From Petunia secreta (Eukaryota > Streptophyta > Magnoliopsida > Solanales > Solanaceae), in assembly GCA_029990175.1 (NCBI GenBank), contig JARKIP010000038.1, forward strand, positions 21,521,501 through 21,585,500: a stretch of 64,000 nucleotides of DNA, written 5' to 3'. This document shows, one piece after another, positions 25,120 through 35,509 of this stretch (its first letter is position 1; every line of letters starts with the position of its first letter). Under the pieces are notes generated by a model that had not been told where the DNA came from, made no database searches, and saw nothing but the letters and a program-made list of their open reading frames with translations. A program made the position numbers and the translations under genes.

Positions 25120-25280
25120 AGTAATGGTGCAAGTGAATAGTGTTGCACCAAATCTAGTGCAACACTATTCATGCACCAAAATGAAGCAAAAAATAGTGGA
25201 AGGTTGGAGCTCCCTTGCACCATTTTTTGCACCAAAATAGCATTTGGTGCAAGAAATAGTGCAAGGTTGGAGATGGTCTT
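25120..25280. repeat. Fold-back repeat with a strong hairpin
   Basis: 25126-25148 and 25157-25177 pair almost perfectly (one 2-nt bulge) around an 8-base loop. Further GGTGCA/TGCACC motifs follow to 25262. The right side ends in GGTTGGAGATGGTCTTA, like the ends of some plant MITEs. A matching left end was not found. Confidence 0.6.
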
Positions 25281-26551
25281 ATCCCAATGTGTATATTTCC
25301 ACTTTATTCCTTCTCTTCTTATAGGAATATAACTTACAACTATTTGTGTTGGGTTTCTTGCTTTTATTAATTTATTTGATAACTGTTGTGTCTAAACTAA
25401 TTTGTACACATCTCAGCTAGTTCCATGACGTATATGTTATCTCCCACCAGCACACCTGGATAACTGTGATCACTAAAACTTAGACAGATGAGAAGACGCC
25501 ATGTATTATTTTTGTCTACATTGCTATTATAATAGTATAAATTATCAAGTTAGTGTCTTATTATCAATATAAAAGAGATGCTAAATTCTTACTATTTACT
25601 TTTATTAGTACCAATTTTTTGAGACGCTTATTTTTGTGTCCCAAAAGATTTGATGTCGTGCCATTCCTTTTCAACTTTCAAGAATTTATTTTCATGGGCT
25701 GTTCAAAATTTGAATGTAACTGACTTTTTAACTGTAGTTTTATAATTTCTTCAACTATTACTAAACTAATAATCGCTCCTTTTCATTTTATGTATCTTAG
25801 TTTGATTGCGCACAAGATTAAAAAATATAAGGAAGACTATTGAATCTCGTGAATAGAATTAAACTGTCGGAATTTTAGTGATTATTCTAAAAGGCAGTGG
25901 ATTCAATTTTAACTTCTAATTTTTAACACTAATTCAATCACACCAAATTCTTATAAATTGTAGTATTTTTTTTTAATCCAAACACAAGTTAAACTTCAAT
26001 CTCAATATGTGACCATCCAAGTAGTCGCATCAACAAGAAACAAAGTACATTAAAAAAAAAAAAGAAAAAAAAAGGTGAAGGAACTAGTGTATTGTGAAAT
26101 CACAATGCTTATGGAGCTCTTCATCTTGAAAGGTAAACGCCATAAGAATATTAAGATAGCAAATTCGAGACTTTTAGACGTAAAAATCGATTTACTAGTG
26201 CGCATATGTATAACATGATTGACTATGATGTTGACTCTTTAACCTTCAAGTGATCTGAGAACTACTACAATTTATTTATGTGAGGTAATGTGGTTTTAAT
26301 TTTTGAAAAATTGGTTCAAAGTTTAGACTAGGAAAAACTTTTGAGTTTATAGAGTAAGAATTGTCCATGGAGATATGTAGCATGTAGCAACGGCAGAAAG
26401 AAAAGAAAAAGACTACTTGTAGGCTTGTTTCAATTGGACTTGAGTAGAATAATAAGTTTTGGAAGTTGGGATTTTGTTTTTATTAGGAGTCGGTTTTTGG
26501 TCACTCGCATAACCCCAAGACCTAAAGCCAAAAATATTAATATCTTGTTAT
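25281..26551. other. No gene seen; upstream region of the F-box gene
   Basis: AT-rich, with homopolymer runs and no ORF or RNA gene recognised. The 3' part would contain the promoter of the gene at 26714. Confidence 0.4.
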
Positions 26552-26559
26552 TATATAAA
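26552..26559 (+). promoter_or_regulatory. Candidate TATA box of the F-box gene
   Basis: TATATAAA lies 155 bp upstream of the ATG, just before the TA microsatellite. Because the whole neighbourhood is TA-rich, this is only a candidate. Confidence 0.35.
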
Positions 26560-26567
26560 AGAATATG

Positions 26568-26571
<4 letters not shown>

Positions 26572-26622
<51 letters not shown>
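26572..26622. repeat. (TA)n microsatellite in the F-box gene's 5' flank or leader
   Basis: About 25 AT units ending 92 bp before the start codon. Length variation here could affect the leader or promoter. Confidence 0.97.
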
Positions 26623-26624
<2 letters not shown>

Positions 26625-26713
26625 AAACCTACATATATTCGGTAGGTCTAGTTCAGACAACATCACTGTTAAATTAGGTCTCCAAACGTAGTAGAGAGGC
26701 AAGCAGCAGAGGC

Positions 26714-28003
26714 ATGAAGATGTTGCATGATGTTCATCACAAGAAAAAGAAAAAGAAACAATCATGTTCTCTGAATAATCTGACAGAAGAACTCCTTAAC
26801 GAAATCCTCATAAGACTACCAACTAGCAAAGAAGCCATTCGATGCAAATTGGTATGCAAGCGCTGGTCTTTTCTAATCTCCTCTCATTACTTTGTCACTA
26901 CCTCTCTCATTCACCATCACAATCGCAATCGCAATAATAATGATATAACCTTTACTTTTGTTTTAAATTTTGGATATTATGGAGAATACGTAGAGTTTCT
27001 CCCTGGTAGGTATCAGGGTTTATCAAGATGTTTGGATTTAGAGTTTCTCAGCGAAGGTCAGCCCGATAATTATTTTATTAGATTGGAGCAATCCTGTGGT
27101 GATTTAATTTTATGCACTGGTAGAAATAGTGATAATTACCCTAATATGGATTATTATATCTTTAATATTCTCACTAAGCAATGGATTGCTCTTCCTCCTG
27201 CCCCTTTGCGAAGAGCGAAATGCGGAAGTTTTGGTTTCTTGATTGAGCCTAATTGTGTGGATAATGCTCGGTACGAGTATGTGGTGTTACGATTTATTCC
27301 TTGTGATAATTCTAGGTTTGACATCCAGATCTTCTCGTCTGAGCAAGGAAAATGGACTGAATTGATTGTTACATCTCGACAGACTTTGAATCCTACTTCT
27401 CGGGAGATTTCACTTATTGCTTGGGGACGGATGTTCTATACATTGGATGTTCAGAATAGATGTATTCTCACAATTGATCCATTCATTAATGATCCTGCTC
27501 AAGTTCTACGCATTATTGATTTACCACTTGAGCCTCGTAATATTGATGGTGGGACATGGAAACTGGGAGTGTGTCGAGGTCACTTACAGGTTGCAAATTT
27601 AAGTTTCCTACCTGATTGTAATGGTAGACTAAGTACATACCCTTCTATAAGTATATGGGAGCTTGAGGATCACAGAATGGGGAAATGGACTTTGGTGCAC
27701 AAGAGAGAACCTAAAAACACAGCGTTAAGACAATCCAGACTTACCCGTAAGACCAAAAAAATCGTAGCTGTACTAGCTTTTCACCCAAATGATGAGGAGC
27801 TTGTATGTTTTGTTGTTGGTGAATGTGTTGTCCTGTATGATATACGAACGGATGAAGTGGAAAGCTCTATCCTATTTCATATGTGCATGGGGTCGCATTT
27901 TCGGATGTCAGCGTCACATTATTGGTCAAATGTATTACCAATAACCCAAAAATGGTGGCCAACACCCCCTAAGACAATCCCCTTAATCCCTTTGGTCATT
28001 TGA
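26714..28003 (+). CDS. F-box protein, single exon, 429 aa
   Basis: F-box proteins are substrate receptors of SCF ubiquitin ligases. The F-box lies at residues ~20-62 (LNNLTEELLNEILIRLPTSKEAIRCKLVCKRW), with the Leu-Pro and C-K-x-V-C-K-R-W positions conserved for Skp1 binding. A basic, lysine-rich run precedes it. Residues ~95-400 resemble an F-box-associated beta-propeller type region (repeated W/G-rich strands such as YYIFNILTKQWIALPP and GKWTELIV) but I see no clear Kelch signature. No intron is needed. The ATG at 26714 gives the whole F-box; a second Met two codons on makes little difference. Length fits plant F-box proteins. Element A begins 175 bp past the stop. Substrate unknown. Confidence 0.88.
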   Translation: MKMLHDVHHKKKKKKQSCSLNNLTEELLNEILIRLPTSKEAIRCKLVCKRWSFLISSHYFVTTSLIHHHNRNRNNNDITFTFVLNFGYYGEYVEFLPGRYQGLSRCLDLEFLSEGQPDNYFIRLEQSCGDLILCTGRNSDNYPNMDYYIFNILTKQWIALPPAPLRRAKCGSFGFLIEPNCVDNARYEYVVLRFIPCDNSRFDIQIFSSEQGKWTELIVTSRQTLNPTSREISLIAWGRMFYTLDVQNRCILTIDPFINDPAQVLRIIDLPLEPRNIDGGTWKLGVCRGHLQVANLSFLPDCNGRLSTYPSISIWELEDHRMGKWTLVHKREPKNTALRQSRLTRKTKKIVAVLAFHPNDEELVCFVVGECVVLYDIRTDEVESSILFHMCMGSHFRMSASHYWSNVLPITQKWWPTPPKTIPLIPLVI

Positions 28004-28172
28004 ATTAGAGTTGTTGATAATCACTCAGGATGTGTAGGCCTTTAATATACTGTTGAACTAGTAGCATTCCAACTTTAAATTGTTTTGTTCCTTGTATTTG
28101 CTTGGTAGTTAGCAAAACCTTTTTCAGTCATGTTTATGTTTATTAGTTACCCCCCAGTACTGTTCTTCTACT

Positions 28173-28177
28173 CCAAT
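28173..28177. other. Target duplication CCAAT, left copy (element A)
   Basis: CCAAT directly precedes the left LTR and recurs at 63572-63576 directly after the right LTR. This proves the two LTRs belong to one insertion. Confidence 0.95.
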
Positions 28178-28897
28178 TGTTTAACCTAGATCCGATTTTA
28201 ATTAGGCCAATTAACAATTAAATTTGTATTTGTGGAGTCACGATCAATAATTTAGATTAAGAGTTTAGCCAAATTAAATACGGGATCGCATTAATTACGA
28301 GGTTGCGAGTATATGCACGATTTCCGATGATGATAATTAATGACGATATGGAGATGATGCGAGATAATCGTAGATAAATAAGATCAAAGTATGAATTAAA
28401 TAAATGAAAGGAACCGTATTAGATTGTTGATCTCGGTGAGGATCCTTTAATACTGACTACACTTGAAGACTTGATAGCAAGATACGCAGTAATATAAATG
28501 GTGAACAATATTGAGCGAGAGTAAAGAGAGTATTTTATTGATATTGCAAGTAGAGAAGAGAATGTGTGTTACAATGATTCGGAAATGAACGCTATTTATA
28601 AAGTTACGAGGCATCCGTTGGGTTTGTAACCGCTGGGATGTATCCGTTGGATACGTAACCGTTGGGGGTGTAACCGTTGCCTTTATAACCATTTATTGAG
28701 AAATCGCGTACGATTAGGTAACCGTTTATCCAAATTGTGCCGATTTGGGGAAGTGTTACGTTACTGCTCTGGGCCTGCTCGTGATAACCGCCTGGCCAGT
28801 CATCTGTCCGTTAGATGTCTGTCCGGGAAAACCTCTGCCTGTGCCACGTGGCAGACACATGTCACTTTTTAAGTGATATCAGTTTTTATCCAATACA
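28178..28897 (-). repeat. 3' LTR of element A
   Basis: TGTTTAACCTAGATCC to ATCCAATACA, 720 bp. It contains several short imperfect repeats of 'AACCGTTGGG' around 28615-28690. On the minus strand the preceding bases GCGGGGACTATC are the probable polypurine tract. Confidence 0.95.
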
Positions 28898-29297
28898 GAT
28901 AGTCCCCGCACTTCTCGACCAGAGTTTCTGCTCGAGGAGTGGATGTGAATTTTTGGCGGAAAATTCTATTCGCAAAGTCCAACCTTCATCTGTAACATGA
29001 CGAACCTTAGTGACGTGCACACTTCACCAGCAACATGACAAGCCTCAGTGACGTGCGCATTAAATGCGCAATGTAAAATGTAACTGCGACAGACACGTCC
29101 GCCGTCAGCTTCGAAGTGACTACTGCGCGTCCCAAGGGTAAAAGTAATGATTTTAACCGCCCCAGTCACGTGAACACATCCGTTGCCAGTTGCGAGGTGA
29201 CCGCTGCACTTCAGGGCAATGATGTTGCTTCGAAACTCGGCGAAACCTACTTCCTCTTTTGACGATTGGATCGGATCGTGGTCTCTTCGATGACCTC
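28898..29297 (+). promoter_or_regulatory. Upstream region of the antisense gene, inside element A
   Basis: This spacer between 3' LTR and antisense gene carries several GTGACGTGC-type motifs (29010-29056) and a CACGTG palindrome at 29167-29172. G-box and TGACG motifs are plant bZIP/bHLH binding sites. Whether they act here is inference. No ORF of its own. Confidence 0.4.
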
Positions 29298-29350
29298 CAC
29301 GTGTCCTATAGGAACTTGATGGGCCAGATCTGCTTACTCCTATAAATAAG
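29298..29350 (+). promoter_or_regulatory. Core promoter of the antisense gene (G-box and TATA box)
   Basis: CACGTG at 29298-29303 is followed by TATAAATAAG at 29341-29350, a strong plant TATA box. Transcription would be expected to start around 29370-29385, leaving an ~80-90 nt C/T-rich leader before ATG 29463. Sequence, spacing and orientation match the gene downstream. Confidence 0.6.
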
Positions 29351-29462
29351 GGTTTGCTGAATCTTAACCCTTTTACCTGCTTTCATTCTACAACTTCCAA
29401 ATCTTGAAAACCCCCTTGAACTTCCTTCAATCTTTCTTCCAACTTTCAATTCTTCTCCAATC

Positions 29463-32243
29463 ATGTCTCCAAAGGCTAAGAAAAACTTGAACATGGACGC
29501 TGCCGCTGGTAGTTCTTCCGCGGATACCCCTAGGCCTAGGGCTGCTCAGGCCACTGCTGCAGAGATTATCCCCAAAAATTGGGGTGAACTGGAAAAAGAC
29601 TGCAATATCAAGGCCTTCAACAATTATGGAGATGTACGTGCATGGCCGGCGTACAGATTCAAGTCTGGGATCACATTTGAGATGATCCCACGAGTTAGAA
29701 CGGACTGCGGCTGGGATGCGAGCGTTCCCATTTTGCCGATGTCTAAAAAGGAGAACATTACTTCACATAAGGCTGGGTGGACGGCCATGTCCACCTACCC
29801 ATTTACAGTTGGTTGCACGTTACCCCTACATCCTATACTTAACAGGCTTTGTGGGGAGTATTTTCTCTGCCCAGGGCAACTGAGCCCCAGTATGTACAGA
29901 ATGATAACACTCGTGGACTGGTTCGTCGAAGAAACCGATCAAAGTTTTGAATATGAGCATTTTATTTCTTTGTACAGCATCCAAATTGTTAAGGATGGTT
30001 TTGTCAACGCTAGAATGCGTGAGAGCAAGGGCTTGATAAGCAGTTCTGAGAACACCAATGACCGGGGTTGGTTGCACCGGTACATATTTGTGTGCACCCA
30101 GGCATTGTCTTTTAACTCTAAGGCTCCTCTCTCCGAGATCTGGAATAAAAGGCGTAAGTCCCTGAGTTTTTTCCTTTGGAATTTTCATATTTTCCCTTAT
30201 TGTTTGTTCATTCCTTTGATTCTTCCTTGCAGCTGCCAAGCTGCCCTGCGATGAGCTCATATCGGTTGATGAGCTGACAACATGGGTTAAGGCTATTCTG
30301 GAGAAGTTCCCTGCTGAACAGAGGGAATGGGCATACTTCGCCATGCAAAAGGGGTTGGCCGCAAAGACTCACGGTGAGAACTTTTCATTGTTGCAGCCGT
30401 TTCCTCTCTTCGTGGTTTTGCTGTATCTAACCATTCCGTTTTTTAAAGGTCTAGGCACACAGGGAGACTTCTTTCCTGCCCCTTCCCCTCAGGCTGTACA
30501 GTCAGGACCCGCTGTTGACCCTACGGATGAGGTCGCAGCCATAAGGGTCGCAGTAGAGGCAATGCACGGGAGGGAAGGTGGCGAGAAACTATTGTCTGGC
30601 GGCATTAGCTCCCTGAAGAGGAAGAAGAAGAGCCAAGGTGAGGGTGGAGCCCGAAAGAAATGTGCTCGTAAGGCTTCCGTTGCTGCTGGACAGACCTCAG
30701 CTATTAGAGGTGAGACCCCACCTAGTTCCCGTCTGCCTGAGCCTGAAGAAGAGCATGTCAAGACCTCTGCTGAAGTCCCCGAGTCTGCACTGGGAGAGGG
30801 TTTTGACAAGGAGGTGATCGACGTTTCAGATACTGAAACTGCTGAAAACCTTGTGGGGAAGCCCTTTCTTCGCAGTGACAAGAGGAAGGTCGAGGAGGAG
30901 TCTGCCCGTACTCCGGAAGGAAGTCCCCGAGTTGGTGACGGGGTAAAGGAGGCTCCTTCTCGTGCAGATAAGGGGAAATGAAAGGTTGGCGAAGAAGAGG
31001 AAGGGGAGGAGATCCCCCAAGAGGGTGGTCAGAGTCTTCGCGTTTTTTATTTTGAGGACTTAGAGAACGTGGCCGCCGAGGGGGAAGTGCCTGTCTGTTT
31101 GCTCGAATGCGACACAAGAGATCCTGGAGTGGAGAATGATTCTGACATGTCAAAGACAAGACTCACTTGGCGGACTACCATCAGCAGCCTGACTGGAGCA
31201 AGAGACATTCGGGGTGTGCACTACAAATTTGGCCCGAACTTTCCCTCTGAGCAGGCTAGAGAGCCTAATTACTGCGAGAGGGAATGTACTATGAAGCTAA
31301 CCCCCAATGTCAACTTCGTGACCAGGCCGGGCGGTTTAGCCAAAGCAGTTTCATCGCTCATTGGTCCCCGTGAAGAGTGGACAATGAGGGAAATGAGTGA
31401 CGAAGAGCTGGCTTTTGCCATTGCCGCTGACTCTGCCCGGGTAAGTGCCCCTTTAACATTTTTTTCTGAGTTGGAAGTAACTTTGATTTTACACTTCTAA
31501 CCTTACTTCTTTTGCTGTTTCAGTCAAGCTTGATGGCCGTCGAGTTGATGTTCCGCTCTAGGATCAACAACCCTGATCAGGTGCTCGAACTGAAAAAATA
31601 TCTGCTGAAGACTCTGAAGGAGAATAAGGTTCTGGCAGAGAGGTGTGGTTTCCTTAGGGGTGAAGTTAACCGGTTGCTTGAGATCAACAACAAACAAGTT
31701 GAACAGGTTAACCAACTCACCAAGGAAAAGGGCCTTCTTTCTAAAGAGAAAGAAGAGGTCGCACAATCTGTTCGGGACCTGGAGGCTCTGCTTGAAGAGC
31801 ACAACTCTTTGCTGAACAAGGCACTCGATGATCGTGGATCTTTAGAGATGGACTTGCAAAGGGCTAAGGAGGAATCTGCTAAATCTAGAGCTGAACTTCA
31901 AGCCGCTAAGGACCAAGTTGCCCAGTCGATGAGCGTTCAAGACGCATTATCCAAGGACTTGGCCAACTTACGCGATCAGTTTGAAATCAAGGCGAAGCTT
32001 GCGGTGCTTGAAGCTAAGCGAACATTGCTCGAGCAGGTCTATGCAGGCCAGATCGATGTTGAGGAAGCAATGTTGAAATCAAAGTGCGCCGTTCGCGAGG
32101 TGAGGCAAGTGCTGAACCTTTCTCCTGAAGAGTCTGAAGAAGATGATGGTAAAGATGGTGATGAGAGCTCGGGTGACGATGACAGAGCCGATGGAGCTCT
32201 GGTCGTAGTCCCCAAAATTAAGCCCCCACCCCCCTCAAATTGA
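29463..32243 (+). CDS. Antisense four-exon gene of element A (gypsy-type plant transposon-associated protein), one in-frame TGA
   Basis: Exons: 29463-30153, 30233-30373, 30449-31440, 31524-32243, joined by introns of 79, 75 and 83 bp. Every intron is GT-AG with good donors (GTAAGT, GTGAGA, GTAAGT) and pyrimidine-rich acceptors, except that the second acceptor is TTTTTTAAAG. The exons sum to 848 codons in frame. One TGA at 30979-30981 (codon 455) interrupts it; CGA-to-TGA would explain it. Exons 1-2 hold a domain resembling the plant 'putative gypsy type transposon' family (YPFTVGCTLPLHPILNRL..., then PGQLSPSMYRM). Exon 3 is charged, with basic KRKKK and KKCARK clusters (possible nuclear signal). 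Exon 4 forms a ~150-residue coiled coil and ends in an acidic Asp/Glu/Ser tail. Function unknown. Antisense ORFs are known in Tat elements. Confidence 0.7.
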
Positions 32244-32983
32244 TTAAGTTTGTAGGTTTGTGTATCCGGCAAGAGCCGAATGATTGGTTGTGGATAGAGG
32301 TCTCTTAGGGACTCTCTGATCCTTGTTTGGCCGGTTCTATTGGCCTTGATCACTCAACGAAACTTTTGTCAGCCTTTTTGGCATTTTACTGTTTTGTCAA
32401 GACAATGTATATATTTTTCAGACCTTTTAATTCAACGACTGTATATAGTTTGAATCTTTGATCTTGGTAATTATGTTTGGATGCATTGCGGCCTTTGTGC
32501 CTTTTGTTTAGGAGCTTTTAGAATTTGAAATTTGCTAAGTTCTGGTCTTCAAAAGTCTGTTCGTACGTTTTAATTTAGCCTTTCCGAAGGAAGAGGTCAC
32601 AAGTTATGAATAATCTGCGCAGATGTTTCATTCTGACCGAGTCGTGGTCGATAGGTTCTAGCCGAATCGTTGGCCTTACGAACAACTTTGCTTACCGTTT
32701 TGATAGTTGAAAGTCGGCGAAGAAAAGATGTAGTTTAACTCTGGCCAAGTCGCTGGCCGCGTGAACGACTTCTCTTATTTTCATGGAAGCTTATCACATA
32801 AGAAGTTTTAAAACTCGCCTTCCTTTTGGACAAGGTCTTTCGCCTTTATGAAGGTCTTATCTGGCCTACAGGGGCCTCTTACCACCCTCCTTATTTTTAT
32901 GTTGAAATACGGGAAGATTTAACATAAAAAGAGTTAAGGCTGGTCGTAGATAAAAAGAACACATATAACCAAACGAGGAGTGT
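32244..32983. other. Convergent intergenic part of element A, no gene seen
   Basis: Separates the ends of the antisense gene and pol. Contains repeated TGGCC-type words and GACCGAGTCG/GCCGAATCG motifs but no ORF. Transcripts from both sides would end here; no clear polyadenylation signal stands out. Confidence 0.4.
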
Positions 32984-33056
32984 GTCCGTTGAGGGATTCG
33001 AACCCACAGCCGCGAAGTTGAAGAACCTCGAGCTCTACCAGTTGAGCTAAACGGAT
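32984..33056 (-). tRNA. tRNA-like sequence, isotype unclear, probably degenerate
   Basis: The minus strand gives a 73-nt cloverleaf. The acceptor arms ATCCGTT/AACGGAC pair at six of seven positions. The D arm is GCTC-AACTGGTA-GAGC. The T arm is GTGGG-TTCGAAT-CCCTC with one mismatch. Both polymerase III boxes are present (TAGCTCAACTGG; a perfect GGTTCGAATCC), and a TTTTT run follows within ~40 nt. The anticodon stem CGAGG/CTTCG pairs but encloses eight bases (TTCTTCAA), not seven, so the anticodon is ambiguous. The body recalls tRNA-Lys(CTT) with a one-base insertion; the acceptor recalls tRNA-Glu. It lies 104 bp past the pol stop. Confidence 0.55.
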
Positions 33057-33159
33057 CTGGCCTTGTTTAGGCCGTTAGTACCATTTAGAAGAAATATAAT
33101 AAAGGTAAGAATGTCACAAAAGTAAAAGGTAGGAATAGAATGACTGACCATTTTACCAT

Positions 33160-34260
33160 TCAGAAGTGGTACCTTTTGAGGTGAATCACATTCCAGTTGT
33201 TTGGGACGATTGAGCCATCTGGTCGTGCCAAACGGTAAGATCCCTTGCCGACTAATGCGACTACCTTGTAAGGGCCTTCCCAGTTAGGGCCTAACTTTCC
33301 CGAGTTTGCTTCTTGCGTGTTCTGGGATACTTTTCTTAGTACAAAATCTCCAACTTGGAAACTCCGTACGCGCAGTCCCCGATTATAGTATTGTTCGATT
33401 CGTTCCTTCTGGGCGACTCTCGTACAAGCGCTAGTTCCCTTCGTTCCTCGAGGAAATCTAACTCTTCAGAGAGATTGATCGAATTGGATTCTTGGCGCAT
33501 GTGCATACCGTAGACTGGGCTCCCCAATTTCAACCGGGATTAGAGCATCCGCGCCGTATACCAATGAGTAAGGCGTCTCCCCCGTACTCATTTTTATGTG
33601 CGATAAGCCCATAGTACACCGGGCAGTTGCTCTACCCAACATCCTTTAGCCTGCTCAAGGCGCTTCTTGAGAGATTCAACGATTATTTTGTTTGTTGACT
33701 CTGCCTGTCTATTGGCAACCGGATGGTATGGAGAAGAGGTAATCCTTTTGATGTGCAAATCGTCGAGGAACCTAGTCACTTTCTGGCCGATGAATTGGGG
33801 GCCATTATCCATGACTATTTCCTTAGGTGCTCCAAAGCGGCATACGACATATCACCAAAGGAAGTCAATTACCTCTGTTTGTCATATCTTTGCATATGCT
33901 GCCGCTTCGACCCATTTGGTGAAGTAATCGGTGATGATTAGCAAGAAATGTACCCCTTGTGGCGCGGCGGGAAGAGGACCAACTATGTCCATTCCCCATT
34001 TCAAGAACGGCCACGGGGAGACAGTTGAGTGGTGCAGTTCTGCTGGTTGATGAAGAAGATGCGCGAACCTTTGACATTTATCGCATTTCTTGACAAACTC
34101 ATTTGTATCTTTCTCCTTCTTATCCCAATAGTACCCTGTGCGGATCAACTTGCGCGCTAACGCTTTGCCCCCAGAATGATTACCACAATAGCCTTCGTGA
34201 ACTTCTCACATCACATAGTTGATCTGGTTTGGTCCTAGGCATTTGGCAAGGCGCCCTGCA
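33160..34260 (-). pseudogene. pol: Integrase of element A
   Basis: Integrase inserts element DNA into chromosomes. Visible on the minus strand: the second half of the zinc-binding domain (CDKCQRFAH), the core with catalytic acids in GMDIVGPLP, VMDNGPQF and ANRQAESTN (D, D, E), and a C-terminal region ending NWNVIHLKRYHF with a TGA at 33160-33162. Breaks: TGA at 33882-33884 and again ten codons on (33852-33854), both explained by CGA-to-TGA, plus frame changes around 33500-33600. The motif order is complete, so the domain is whole but inactive. Confidence 0.88.
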
Positions 34261-35509
34261 AACATCTTGCGGTAAAGATCACCGTTGATGATTGTATACC
34301 GAGCAGCTTTTATTCTGAGTTTGCGAGCGGCTTTCGCGTCATTGGGTAGAGTTCCATGGAGAATGTAAATTTTGATTTCATTTCGCCAGTCCCAAGTTTC
34401 GTTTATAGCATTAACTTTGAACTTTTCTTGATCTATGGTCGTGTAGAGGAGTTAAACGACAGCCGAGGAGCTGGCCGCCCCAATTTCTGCTACTGACCCC
34501 AGATTTTCCAGGGCATCTGCTTCATGGTTTTCTTCTCGTGGAATTTGGAGTGCTTCCCATTCGTCGAACTGGGCCAAAAGTTCTTTCACACGGGCAAGGT
34601 ACACTTGCATCCTGGATTCCCGTGCAATGAAACCTCCGGTCACTTGGTTGACTACTAGTTGAGAGTCACTCTTGAGTTTGATAATGTTTGCTCCATAGCT
34701 TCGGGCTAACTCCAATACTGCAATTGCGGCCTCATATTCGGCCTCATTGTTAGTAATAAACGGGCACTTGATGGCTTACCTGACGGTTTCTCCGGACGGG
34801 GTGACAAGAACCAGTCCAAGACCGGACCCTTTGACGCTCAAGGACCATCAGTGAACAGGGTCCACATACCAGGGGCCTGCCCAGCATAGAGAATTGCATC
34901 TTTTTCTGCCTCAGGATACATATTAGCGCTAAAGTCTGCTATGAAGTCTGCTAGGGCTTGTGATTTTATTGCTACCCTGGGCTGGTAGGTAATATCGAAT
35001 TTGATTAATTCTATAGCCCATTTAATCAACCTTCCCAAAAATTCGAGTTTATGCAAAACATTGCGTAAAGGAAATGTTGTTACTATAGCTATTGAATGAC
35101 CTTGAAAATAAGGACGTAATTTACGGGCAGCAGTTACGAGTGCTAAAGCCAGTTTTTCTAAGGGTTGGTAACGTGTTTCCGCATCAATTAAAGCTTTACT
35201 AATTTAATAGATGGGAAGTTGTTTACCTTTTTCTTCTCGAACCAAAACTGCGCTTACCGAGGATTCTGAAACTGCCAGATAGATCAGCAACTGCTCCCCG
35301 TGCTGGGGTGTAGAGAGTAGTGGCGGATTGGGTAGATATTTCTTCAGATCTCTCAGCGCTTGTTGACATTCGGGAGTCCAATCGAATTCCTTGTTCTGCT
35401 TCAGAACATCGAAGAAACTTTTGCACCGGTCAGATGAGCGGGATATAAATCTGCGTAAGGCTGCCACCCTTCCAGTCAATTTCATGACGTCTTTCCAGTT
35501 ATGGAGCAC
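34261..35509 (-). pseudogene. pol: RNase H and second RNase H-like domain of element A
   Basis: 35204-35509 is the RT connection and RNase H start (LTGRVAALRRFISRSSDRC, FDWTPECQQALRDLK), ending in a TAA. 34838-35056 continues the RNase H (KWAIELIKFDITYQPR, ALADFIADF). 34452-34715 gives LARSYGANIIKLKSDSQLVVNQVTG and REENHEADAL, the pattern of the additional archaeal-type RNase H typical of Tat-lineage elements. Several stops and frame changes separate the pieces. Confidence 0.82.

Noticed and set aside
26430..26765. Minus-strand 111-codon ORF overlapping the F-box start
   Set aside because: Half of it is TA microsatellite translation; it is antisense to a well-supported start.
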